Assembly: GCA_021323155.1 (NCBI GenBank)
Contig: JAJTCI010000034.1
Location: 1-12,083, forward strand
Reading direction: 5' to 3'
DNA length: 12,083 nt
Origin: Chitinophagaceae bacterium
GTDB taxonomy: Bacteria > Bacteroidota > Bacteroidia > Chitinophagales > Chitinophagaceae
Positions 6,769-12,083 of this stretch are shown in pieces (position 1 is the first letter of the stretch; the number at the start of each line of letters is the position of its first letter). The translations under genes and the position numbers were made by a program. The notes under the pieces are model-generated. The model saw only the letters and a list, made by a program, of their open reading frames with translations, did no database searches and had not been told where the DNA came from.

Positions 6769-7848
6769 TCAGTCTTTGAAATACTCCACACCGTTCTCAC
6801 CCACGAAGCCACGTTTGCCATTTTTGCTAACACGGAACAGGATAAAGCTCCATGAGTCATTTACCGGCAATGAATACATATACTCCATCGATTCGTATTT
6901 ATTGGCGATCGGCGGGTAATTCGTGTTCAGGATCGTCGCGCCCTTCTTTTTGTTCAGTTCCGTGATGAATAAGCCGTCACGAATCCTTCGTATCGATGCA
7001 TATTTAACGGGGACTTCGGGTTTGCCATCCTGGTTCACTACACCCAGCTTCTTATCCTTTTCCACGAGTACGGAGGCGGTCTTCCCGTTAAACCAAACTT
7101 CCCTTACCGCATCGTACTGCGGCGTAAAACCAAAACCATTAGACCAGATGCCTACTTTGCCGCCGCGGTACACCCGGTAAATATCCTTTTCCAGGTATTT
7201 GTAGTCGGGATACCGGTACAGGACAACGGAATCCGCATTCAGCGACCTGGCGAGGCTGTCTGGATCCAATTTAATTTTCATGTCGCGGACCGGATACATT
7301 TCCTCTATTTGCGGCACTGACACGTCCATAAGGCCATAATCATTTTCACCGCGACGCTCACGGATCTTCTTTGCCGCGCCGGTTTTAAGCGAGATCAGGT
7401 ACTCGCCGGATTGCTTTAGCCCGATCACCTGGTCGTTCCCATAATAATGATCATCATACATAGATGGCCAATCGATCCTTTCATATTCTACCGGCACAAT
7501 CAAATTGCCCTGCATATCCATGATGCCGACGCGATCGTTGTTATACGCCATGTAATGATCATTTCCATAGCGATAAATATCATCCGCGAAAATCCCCGCC
7601 AGCTTTCCTTGTTTAGTGATCAGCGATTGCTTTTTCCCTTTGTATACCCGGCCAAAGGGCTCTCCGTAAAACAATACCGCGCTGTCGTAGGCTGGTTTGA
7701 TCCTGATCTTTCCCAGCGTGTCGGAATACCCCCACAGCTTTTTGTCGCGGAAAGGCACCAGAAGCGTCCGCTCGTCACGCTGGCCATAAACAAAAATGGA
7801 CGAGGCGATGCCGGCAAGTGCCAGTAGGAACGGTGCAATAGGTTTCAT
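6769..7848 (-). CDS. Secreted WG-repeat protein
   Basis: The 359-residue protein starts at the ATG at 7848 with a signal peptide: MKP, a hydrophobic stretch (5-20) and a likely cleavage near VYGQ (20-23). The mature part contains WG-type repeats, whose pattern is a [KR]xG[IVY] strand, a DxxG turn and a PxxY strand. They begin near residues 37 (KLWGYSDTLGK), 106 (RVGIMDMQGN), 231 (KVGIWSNG), 267 (KLGVVNQDGK) and 345 (KRGFVGENG), with PVEY, TPQY and PVKY as the matching second strands. Between about 130 and 225 the pattern is lost. WG-repeat proteins probably form beta-propeller-like scaffolds in the periplasm or on the cell surface; no catalytic residues are evident. A start at 7896 is unlikely because a promoter motif lies at 7864-7871. 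The gene converges on the gene at 6461. Confidence 0.88.
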   Translation of the reverse strand: MKPIAPFLLALAGIASSIFVYGQRDERTLLVPFRDKKLWGYSDTLGKIRIKPAYDSAVLFYGEPFGRVYKGKKQSLITKQGKLAGIFADDIYRYGNDHYMAYNNDRVGIMDMQGNLIVPVEYERIDWPSMYDDHYYGNDQVIGLKQSGEYLISLKTGAAKKIRERRGENDYGLMDVSVPQIEEMYPVRDMKIKLDPDSLARSLNADSVVLYRYPDYKYLEKDIYRVYRGGKVGIWSNGFGFTPQYDAVREVWFNGKTASVLVEKDKKLGVVNQDGKPEVPVKYASIRRIRDGLFITELNKKKGATILNTNYPPIANKYESMEYMYSLPVNDSWSFILFRVSKNGKRGFVGENGVEYFKD

Positions 7849-7863
7849 CCTGTCAGTTTGGAT

Positions 7864-7871
7864 CAAAAATA
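7864..7871 (-). promoter_or_regulatory. TAnnTTTG (-7) motif for the WG-repeat gene
   Basis: On the minus strand the sequence reads TATTTTTG, a perfect TAnnTTTG match ending 15 bases before the ATG at 7848. It would give a leader of under 10 nt and rules against the longer frame starting at 7896. Confidence 0.45.
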
Positions 7872-7933
7872 TCCAAAATGAACAGCCGGGAAACAATTAA
7901 AGCCCGGATTTTAAGATACCTGTCAATACCCGT

Positions 7934-7967
7934 CTTCCGGGGTTCTGAAGGGTCCGGAAGGGACCTT
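7934..7967. other. Overlapping inverted repeats in a divergent intergenic region
   Basis: CTTCCGG (7934-7940) pairs with CCGGAAG (7954-7960). A second stem, AGGGTCC (7949-7955) with GGACCTT (7961-7967), loop GGAAG, uses some of the same bases, so only one can form at a time. They lie in the 223-base gap between the WG-repeat gene and the operon at 8072. Role unknown. Confidence 0.35.
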
Positions 7968-8071
7968 GAATCGTGGTAAAAGACAATGGGGAAAGAGCAA
8001 TAAAATACTAGGATAAACCGCTTTTATGGTATAGCTTTACTTCATTCCTCACCACTCAACCTGTACCAGCC

Positions 8072-8413
8072 ATGGCAACACTGGAACATCTTGATCCGAA
8101 AAGTGTTTTCATGGAGTCGTTGATCTCTTTTAACTATCACGATAAAAATTATTCTGCCAGTTTCGTTGTCTGCGAGAAAGGGTTTCCTACGTACATATAC
8201 CTTACCTTGCTGGACGAAACATTAGCGGAGAAATTCGGTGAAGAGATCTGCCTGCATTCAGATGGCCGGCAACTGTTGGCCGATCATGTGTACACGGAGG
8301 AGCGGTTGGAATTATATAAATTAGTTTTCGAGGTTATTCAAAATACAGTACAACTCGGGGTGAATAACCAGGATTCCCCGGGCATTCATAACACGAATCA
8401 AGAATTATCATGA
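8072..8413 (+). CDS. Hypothetical protein, first gene of the cold-shock operon
   Basis: This 113-residue protein has no signal peptide or membrane segment. Residues 15-60 suggest beta structure (SLISFNYHDKNYSASF, then FPTYIYLTLLD), and residues 75-95 an amphipathic helix (TEERLELYKLVFEVIQNTV). I recognise no family. Its TGA stop overlaps the ATG of the cold-shock gene in an ATGA arrangement (8410-8413), so translation of the two is probably coupled. The start at 8072 is the first ATG of the frame after a 220-base gap; an internal ATG at 8111 would remove 13 residues. A weak promoter candidate TAGCTTTA, one base off TAnnTTTG, lies at 8032-8039. Coupling to an RNA chaperone suggests a related role, but this is inference. 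Confidence 0.75.
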   Translation: MATLEHLDPKSVFMESLISFNYHDKNYSASFVVCEKGFPTYIYLTLLDETLAEKFGEEICLHSDGRQLLADHVYTEERLELYKLVFEVIQNTVQLGVNNQDSPGIHNTNQELS

Positions 8414-8610
8414 GCGAGAAAAATACCGGTACGGTTAAATTTTTTAACGAGGCAAAGGGCTTCGGATTTATTACACCTTCTAACGCCGGAAGGGACCTGT
8501 TTGTTCACTCGAGCAATGTGTCGGAAGACATCCGTCAGAACGACAAAGTGGAGTTTGATATCCGTGAAGGAAAAAAAGGCCCTGAAGCCTACAATGTGAA
8601 GAAGGTATAA
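8410..8610 (+). CDS. CspA-type cold-shock protein
   Basis: The 66-residue product is a single cold-shock domain, the five-stranded OB-fold that binds single-stranded RNA and DNA and melts mRNA secondary structure. RNP1 is seen as KGFGFI (16-21), preceded by TVKFFNEA. RNP2 is DLFVHSS (29-35), and the C-terminal strand is GPEAYNVKKV. The length matches the 65-70 residues usual for the family, and the aromatic RNA-stacking positions (Phe11, Phe12, Phe18, Phe20, Phe31, His33) are all present. It is the second gene of a three-gene plus-strand operon, overlapping its predecessor by 4 bases and followed 15 bases later by the gene at 8626. Cold induction is typical of the family but is not shown by the sequence here. 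Confidence 0.95.
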   Translation: MSEKNTGTVKFFNEAKGFGFITPSNAGRDLFVHSSNVSEDIRQNDKVEFDIREGKKGPEAYNVKKV

Positions 8611-8625
8611 CAGGGACCGGTTACC

Positions 8626-8874
8626 ATGACCTTTAGCAACTTCCAGCGCCTGAGTGAAAACGAGAAGGCGAATTACCTGTGGGAACACGGTAAACCGGTA
8701 GCCGAACGCAAAGTCGGTAACGCCCGGTTTACCTTGTACCAGGTGAAAGAATTTTATGTGGAGGTGGAATACAAAACTGATTTTACCGAAGTAGTGAATT
8801 TACACGCCTGCCAGGTCAAAGACCTGCCGGTGGTATATCTCGACAACCTGGATATCGGGGGGTCAGGCCACTAA
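8626..8874 (+). CDS. Small hypothetical protein, third gene of the cold-shock operon
   Basis: The 82-residue protein begins MTFSNFQRLSENEKANYL and contains YQVKEFYVEVEY at 38-49. It resembles the protein at 6461 in its opening, a central Gly-x-x-x-x-x-[ER] stretch and the Y..xEF.V strand. I recall such MT..F..LS..EK..[ILY]L proteins as common short hypothetical proteins in Chitinophagaceae. Here the family appears without the acidic tail. No signal peptide or membrane segment is present. It starts 15 bases after the cold-shock gene, so co-transcription is very likely. Its last 12 bases overlap the 3' end of the convergent minus-strand gene at 8863. Confidence 0.8.
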   Translation: MTFSNFQRLSENEKANYLWEHGKPVAERKVGNARFTLYQVKEFYVEVEYKTDFTEVVNLHACQVKDLPVVYLDNLDIGGSGH

Positions 8875-9072
8875 CATGAAAGCGGAGATCACCTTCTGTT
8901 CCGCAAGCTGGATATTGAATTTGAAAAAGCAATCGTAGGCACTTCCCGCCGAAGCGGTGAACGGCTCGTATTTTTTGCTCAGCCCTACGTAAGAATCCTT
9001 GCCGTTCTTATCCCTTACCAGGTCGATTTCCAGGTCGGGATGTGATAAAATCTTTCTTATTTGATTGATCAT
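8863..9072 (-). CDS. Small hypothetical protein coupled to a cold-shock-domain gene
   Basis: The 69-residue protein begins MINQIRKILSHPDLEIDLVR, followed by KNGKDSYVGLSKK and a C-terminal segment with AYDCFFKFNIQLAEQKVISAF. It has mixed alpha/beta character, no signal peptide and no recognised motif. The ATG overlaps the TGA of the cold-shock-domain gene upstream (ATGA at 9072-9069), which indicates translational coupling. The 3' end overlaps the convergent gene at 8626 by 12 bases. The start is fixed by the coupling. Function unknown; the position suggests it accompanies the RNA-binding protein. Confidence 0.72.
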   Translation of the reverse strand: MINQIRKILSHPDLEIDLVRDKNGKDSYVGLSKKYEPFTASAGSAYDCFFKFNIQLAEQKVISAFMLVA

Positions 9073-9524
9073 GATTTTTTCTGGACGTTTACGGCGTTGT
9101 CGCCTTTTACGGTGCGCTGAAGGTCGAAACTAACATGGTCGCCTTCTTTGATCTCACCGTGCATGGCGTTGATGTGGACGAACACCGACTTCTGTGACGC
9201 CAGGTCACGTATAAAGCCGTAGCCTTTCGCCGTATTGAACATCGAGATCACGCCGTTGCGCCGCGCATCCTCTTCGGCAGCTGCCTGCCGCTTACGGATA
9301 TCCAGCTCGATCTCTTCGTGGTTGATCTCTTTTCGCTTCTTGGGATCCGGGGGAGAGGCGGTAAAATTGCCATCCTCATCCACGTACACCATCATATCTT
9401 CCAGGCTCATGCCTTTGCGCGCGGTGGCCTTACGCTCTTCGCGCTTGGCCGCCTTTTCCTGCTTCTTCTCGAGCTTCTTCTTTTCCTTGTCCCTCTTATT
9501 AAAAGTTTCTTTCGATTTTGCCAT
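9069..9524 (-). CDS. Cold-shock-domain protein with charged N-terminal extension
   Basis: This 151-residue protein has two parts. Residues 1-38 are strongly basic and lysine-rich (KRDKEKKKLEKKQEKAAKRE), likely a helical or coiled RNA-binding tail. Residues 39-85 form a linker with GMSLEDMMVYVDEDGN and an SPPDP turn. Residues 89-151 are a cold-shock domain with RNP1 KGYGFI (100-105) and RNP2 VFVHI (114-118), ending in DNAVNVQKKS. It should bind single-stranded RNA in the cytoplasm, with the basic tail adding affinity or protein contacts (inference). As I recall, this architecture is widespread in Bacteroidota and distinct from CspA. The gene lies 43 bases downstream of the helicase gene on the same strand and overlaps the next gene by 4 bases, suggesting a helicase, cold-shock-domain, small-protein operon. 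Confidence 0.92.
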   Translation of the reverse strand: MAKSKETFNKRDKEKKKLEKKQEKAAKREERKATARKGMSLEDMMVYVDEDGNFTASPPDPKKRKEINHEEIELDIRKRQAAAEEDARRNGVISMFNTAKGYGFIRDLASQKSVFVHINAMHGEIKEGDHVSFDLQRTVKGDNAVNVQKKS

Positions 9525-9567
9525 ATGGTATTTAACTAAGTACTAAAAACGGTTTTTTGTTGTGATC

Positions 9568-10797
9568 TTATCGCTGCCGGAAAGTCCTTCCCTTTCTAGA
9601 GCCACCGCTGCGCAAAGCAGAATGTGGCATCGTGGGCCGTGGCGGGATCGCCAGGCCGGGATTACTCATCGGGAAAGGATGCTCAGATACCACCGCTATT
9701 GTTTGCCCGGTCAGTTTCTGTACATCACGCAGGAACATCTTTTCTTCCATCGCGCAGAAAGAAATGGCTTTGCCATCCTCTCCTGCCCTGCCGGTCCGGC
9801 CAATCCTGTGTACATAGGTCTCAGGGATGTTCGGGATGTCATAATTGACCACGTGGCCGAGTTTATCAATGTCGATCCCCCTTGCGGCGATATCGGTCGC
9901 CACCAGTACGCGGATCTGCTTCTTCTTGAAATTTTCCAATGCCAGCTGGCGCGCATTCTGGGATTTATTCCCATGGATCGCCTGCGCCTGGATATTGCTT
10001 CGTATCAGTTGCTTACAAAGCTTATCCGCACCGTGTTTTGTCTGTGTAAAGATCAGCACATTTTCAATGGCTTTGTCTTCAAGCACGTGCAACAAGAGGG
10101 ATACCTTGTTTTGCTTCTCTACGAAGTAAACCGCCTGGTCTATTTTCTCCACGGTGGATGAAACAGGTGTTACTTCAATTCTTACCGGCTGGTGCAGCAA
10201 CATCTGTGAAAGACGCTGTACGTCCGGTGGCATAGTAGCCGAAAAGAATAAGGTTTGTTTTTCTTCCGGCAGTTTGGCGATCACTTTCTTCACATCGTTG
10301 ATGAAACCCATGTCAAGCATACGGTCTGCCTCGTCCAATACGAAGGTCTCCACATCCTGCAGCGATACATGCCGCTGCGAGATCAGGTCAAGTAACCTGC
10401 CGGGCGTGGCGATAAGTATATCGATGCCGCGGCGCAGCTTGTTTACCTGGTGGTACTGTGGCACACCACCAAAGATGGCCGTATGCGTTAAGTTGATGTG
10501 TTGACCATAGTCGCTGAAACTCTCTTCTATCTGGATGGCCAGTTCCCTTGTGGGAGTGAGTATAAGTGCTTTGATGCCGCCCCTGGCGCCTGCCGCCTTG
10601 CGTTCTGCAAGTACCTGGAGGATGGGGATGGCGAAAGCCGCTGTTTTACCGGTGCCTGTCTGTGCGCAGGCAAGAATGTCTCTTCCATCGAGCGCTACCG
10701 GTATGGCCTGCTGCTGGATGGGTGTGGGGTGGGTATACCCCTGGGACTGCAACGCCTTTAATATAGGAGCAGCCACGTTTAATTGCTGAAAATTCAA
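9568..10797 (-). CDS. rhlE: DEAD-box ATP-dependent RNA helicase, RhlE type
   Basis: The 409-residue protein carries the complete DEAD-box core. It has the Q motif (HPTPIQQQAIP, 23-33), Walker A AQTGTGKT (45-52), PTRELA (82-87), TPGR (131-134), DEAD (155-158) with the RhlE-typical LDEADRMLDMGF, SAT (186-188), ARGIDI (305-310) and HRIGRTGRAG (330-339). It unwinds short RNA duplexes using ATP, and RhlE-type helicases act in ribosome assembly, RNA decay and cold growth. The C-terminal tail (about 375-409) is short and basic (RSGGSRKGRTFRQR), shorter than in E. coli RhlE (about 450 residues). RhlE assignment over other DEAD-box subfamilies rests on the sequence around motifs Ia to II and on size. 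A promoter motif at 11033-11040 would give a 5' leader of about 230 nt. Plus-strand frames of up to 199 residues here are shadows. Confidence 0.93.
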   Translation of the reverse strand: MNFQQLNVAAPILKALQSQGYTHPTPIQQQAIPVALDGRDILACAQTGTGKTAAFAIPILQVLAERKAAGARGGIKALILTPTRELAIQIEESFSDYGQHINLTHTAIFGGVPQYHQVNKLRRGIDILIATPGRLLDLISQRHVSLQDVETFVLDEADRMLDMGFINDVKKVIAKLPEEKQTLFFSATMPPDVQRLSQMLLHQPVRIEVTPVSSTVEKIDQAVYFVEKQNKVSLLLHVLEDKAIENVLIFTQTKHGADKLCKQLIRSNIQAQAIHGNKSQNARQLALENFKKKQIRVLVATDIAARGIDIDKLGHVVNYDIPNIPETYVHRIGRTGRAGEDGKAISFCAMEEKMFLRDVQKLTGQTIAVVSEHPFPMSNPGLAIPPRPTMPHSALRSGGSRKGRTFRQR

Positions 10798-10867
10798 AAT
10801 GTCTGAAATTGATAATTATGCTAAATACAACCTTGCAAATTATATGAAAGATCGGTCGTTAATATTC

Positions 10868-10891
10868 GTTCATCTGTATGACTTGATGAAC
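10868..10891 (-). other. Hairpin in the helicase leader
   Basis: Perfect 7-bp arms GTTCATC and GATGAAC enclose a 10-base loop in the presumed helicase leader, about 70 bases before the start codon. There is no T-run after it on the minus strand, so it is not an obvious terminator. It may be a regulatory or mRNA-stability structure. Confidence 0.4.
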
Positions 10892-11032
10892 TTAGTGGAG
10901 TAGTACTTCTAGTCAGTTACTATGATGTAAATATTTTCTAACGCGGTAAAGATAGGCAATTTAATCCAAACCTCATGTTAAGGTATCCGTTACACATGGA
11001 GAAGGGCATTGAGGGCCATCACGATGCATAAA

Positions 11033-11040
11033 CAAACGTA
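11033..11040 (-). promoter_or_regulatory. TAnnTTTG (-7) motif for the helicase gene
   Basis: The minus strand reads TACGTTTG, a perfect consensus match lying directly after the stop codon of the RRM gene (11042). No -33 TTG at standard spacing is obvious, because that place lies in the RRM coding sequence. Confidence 0.45.
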
Positions 11041-11041
11041 G

Positions 11042-11323
11042 CTAGCGTGACCTTGAAACCTGGTCGTTCATACTACGGGCGCCGCCGTGTTTGGCCATGG
11101 ACACACGCAATGCGCGACCCTGGATCTCCTTGCTGTCGAGCGCCTTGATGGCCGCCTCCGCCGCGTCATGAGAACTCATTTCGATGAAACCGAATCCGCG
11201 TGACTGCCCGGTATCTTTATCGGTAACGATCCTTACAGAGCTTACCTCTCCGTAAACGGAAAACATCTCGCGCAGCACTTCTTCAGTAGTATGAAAGCTG
11301 ATATTGGAAACATAAATATTCAT
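11042..11323 (-). CDS. RRM-domain RNA-binding protein
   Basis: The 93-residue protein is one RNA recognition motif, as in the small glycine-rich RNA-binding proteins of bacteria and plants. RNP2 is IYVSNI (3-8) and RNP1 is RGFGFIEM (42-49), with the intervening EEVLREMFSVYGEVSSVRIV matching the helix-strand order of the fold. It binds single-stranded RNA through the RNP aromatic residues Tyr4, Phe44 and Phe46. The C-terminal 16 residues (HGGARSMNDQVSRSR) are a short basic, flexible tail. Bacterial RRM proteins of this type are often cold-responsive, which fits the neighbouring helicase and cold-shock genes. It is the first gene of the minus-strand series. The ATG at 11323 begins the fold directly. 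A long leader (about 120 nt) is suggested by a motif at 11450-11457. Confidence 0.95.
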   Translation of the reverse strand: MNIYVSNISFHTTEEVLREMFSVYGEVSSVRIVTDKDTGQSRGFGFIEMSSHDAAEAAIKALDSKEIQGRALRVSMAKHGGARSMNDQVSRSR

Positions 11324-11632
11324 AGCAAATCTTTAAAAATGTAAATGTGGATGTGACACCAGGTGAACTGTAAAATCAGCAGAAGAATAAGGCTTTTGGA
11401 AACGAAAGATATTATTATCGCGAGATGCTCAGCACTCAATGGTCACAGGCAAATGTAACAATAAACCTGCCAACTATGTTAAATAATAAGCGGGTTTAAC
11501 TTTTAAGCAGGGCGTCTGGCCGAATAATGCTACCTTACACTTCTTCTAATTTACCTGCTACGCATCAAGAGCCGTATTCACTCCTTCTGATGCTTAACAC
11601 TGGATTAGCTGCGCAAATCAAAAATCATTTTT
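11324..11632. other. Divergent regulatory region between the RRM and receiver genes
   Basis: This 309-base noncoding region holds the presumed RRM-gene leader on the minus strand. It contains two candidate minus-strand -7 motifs: a perfect TACATTTG (11457-11450) and a near-match TACATTTT (11343-11336) close to the ATG. A weak GTTAAA/TTTAAC inverted repeat lies at 11478-11500. I find no TAnnTTTG motif on the plus strand for the receiver gene. Confidence 0.5.
11450..11457 (-). promoter_or_regulatory. TAnnTTTG (-7) motif for the RRM gene
   Basis: The minus strand reads TACATTTG, identical to the motifs before tyrS and ispH, but 126 bases before the ATG rather than adjacent. Use of this motif would make a leader of about 120 nt. 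A near-match TACATTTT at 11343-11336, 12 bases before the ATG, is an alternative that would give almost no leader. Confidence 0.45.
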
Positions 11633-12031
11633 ATGGCAAAAATCAGCATCGTGGATAACAACCATGAGAACGTTACTTCCATTACGCAACTCATGAAACA
11701 GAAAGGACATACACTCACTGCCTTCAGTACTTCACCCGCCTTCATGGCTTCCCTGAAAACTAAACAGCCGGAAATGATCATCATCGGCGTGCAACTGGAC
11801 GGAGAAGACGGCCGTGAACTGGCCAAGCTGTTACAGGCCGAAGTGTTATACAAAGACATTCCCGTTATCCTTACCTCACCTTTTTATCATACCGAACAGG
11901 AAATAAGAAGTTTCTGCTGCGATGATCTTGTATCCATGCCCTTCGAAGCTTCCAGGTTAACCACATCTGTTGAAGTGTTGCTTGCAAAAGAGCAGGCGAA
12001 AGTATCGAGGCTGGAGAAGGTGACCGCCTGA
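11633..12031 (+). CDS. Single-domain receiver-like protein lacking the phosphoacceptor Asp
   Basis: The 132-residue protein has the order of a CheY-type receiver: ISIVDNN (4-10), PEMIIIGVQLDGEDG (46-60), IPVILTSP (76-83) and DDLVSMPF (97-104), followed by a last helix. Three of the conserved positions differ. The acidic pair is Asp8-Asn9. The phosphorylated Asp is replaced by Gly52, since IIIGVQLDGEDG aligns with IILDVMLPGMDG. The Lys of the usual TKPF is Met102. The switch Thr81 is kept. It therefore probably cannot be phosphorylated in the usual way, and no output domain is present. It may act as a protein-interaction module or partner of a kinase; this is inference. A further reading frame may start one base after its stop codon. 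The gene is divergent from the RRM gene. Confidence 0.85.
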   Translation: MAKISIVDNNHENVTSITQLMKQKGHTLTAFSTSPAFMASLKTKQPEMIIIGVQLDGEDGRELAKLLQAEVLYKDIPVILTSPFYHTEQEIRSFCCDDLVSMPFEASRLTTSVEVLLAKEQAKVSRLEKVTA

Positions 12032-12032
12032 T

Positions 12033-12083
12033 ATGTTCACCCACCGGAAATATGATATCCGTCCTGCCGACCAATTCTCCGCC
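12033..12083 (+). CDS. Possible start of a further gene (cut by window edge)
   Basis: An ATG at 12033, one base after the TGA of the receiver gene, opens a frame of 17 codons (MFTHRKYDIRPADQFSA) that runs off the window without a stop. The tight spacing suggests an operon partner, but the visible part is too short to identify or to exclude chance. Confidence 0.3.
   Translation, partial: MFTHRKYDIRPADQFSA

Larger units (their letters stand above)
10798..11041 (-). other. Long 5' leader of the helicase gene
   Basis: This 244-base AT-rich region has no coding frame. It starts with a perfect TAnnTTTG motif at its upstream end and contains a 7-bp inverted repeat GTTCATC/GATGAAC (10868-10874 with 10885-10891, 10-base loop). 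Transcription from the motif would give a leader of about 230 nt, which fits the long leaders of cold-induced RNA chaperone and helicase mRNAs. A leader function is inferred. Confidence 0.5.

Noticed and set aside
7849..7896. Upstream start for the WG-repeat gene
   Set aside because: A perfect promoter motif lies within it, and it would place 16 residues before a normal signal peptide.
9543..9558. AAAAAC/GTTTTT inverted repeat as a terminator between helicase and cold-shock-domain genes
   Set aside because: The arms are separated by a single base, so no stable hairpin can form, and co-transcription of the genes is more likely.
9562..10161. 199-residue plus-strand frame
   Set aside because: Antisense shadow of the DEAD-box helicase gene.
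1..12083. CRISPR array, tRNA, rRNA, insertion sequence or phage genes
   Set aside because: No regular direct repeats with spacers, no cloverleaf-like sequence, and no transposase, integrase or phage-like product were seen on either strand.

Overview
The window reads as a chromosomal segment from a Bacteroidota bacterium, most likely Chitinophagaceae or a close relative. This is inferred from four things: a PorV/PorQ-type outer-membrane protein, a long form of IspH with the N-terminal extension I associate with this group, several perfect TAnnTTTG (Bacteroidota -7) promoter motifs close to genes, and starts without strong Shine-Dalgarno sequences. There are no tRNA or rRNA genes, CRISPR arrays, insertion sequences or phage genes, so it looks like ordinary chromosome.

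Left part (1-5054). A PorV/PorQ-family gene runs off the left edge on the minus strand. Upstream of it, on the same strand, is a small Cys-rich (YjzC-like) gene. Divergent from that are tyrS (tyrosyl-tRNA synthetase), a small alpha/beta hydrolase and a B12-binding-type radical SAM protein, all on the plus strand. A short GGTGAATGGTGA-type repeat sits between tyrS and the hydrolase. A small acidic minus-strand gene ends interlocked with the stop codon of the radical SAM gene.

Middle (5150-7848). ispH, for the last step of the MEP isoprenoid pathway, is followed by a small gene with a ten-Glu tail. A bidirectional-looking terminator separates this from a minus-strand secreted WG-repeat protein.

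Right part (8072-11323). This is the most coherent block. A plus-strand trio (unknown protein, CspA-type cold-shock protein, small unknown protein) converges on a minus-strand series: an RRM RNA-binding protein, an RhlE-type DEAD-box helicase, a cold-shock-domain protein with a charged extension, and a small coupled gene. Four of the seven genes carry RNA-binding or RNA-remodelling domains. The RRM and helicase genes each have a perfect TAnnTTTG motif well upstream, which would give 5' leaders of roughly 120 and 230 nt. Such leaders are typical of cold-induced RNA chaperone mRNAs. I read the block as an RNA-chaperone/cold-acclimation locus; this is inference from domains and layout.

Right edge (11633-12083). 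A single-domain response-regulator-like protein has lost the phosphoacceptor Asp and the conserved Lys. It is followed immediately by the start of a possible further reading frame.

Most genes are familiar housekeeping families. The less familiar material is the RNA-chaperone locus with its unknown coupled partners, the two small paralogous proteins, and the degenerate receiver.
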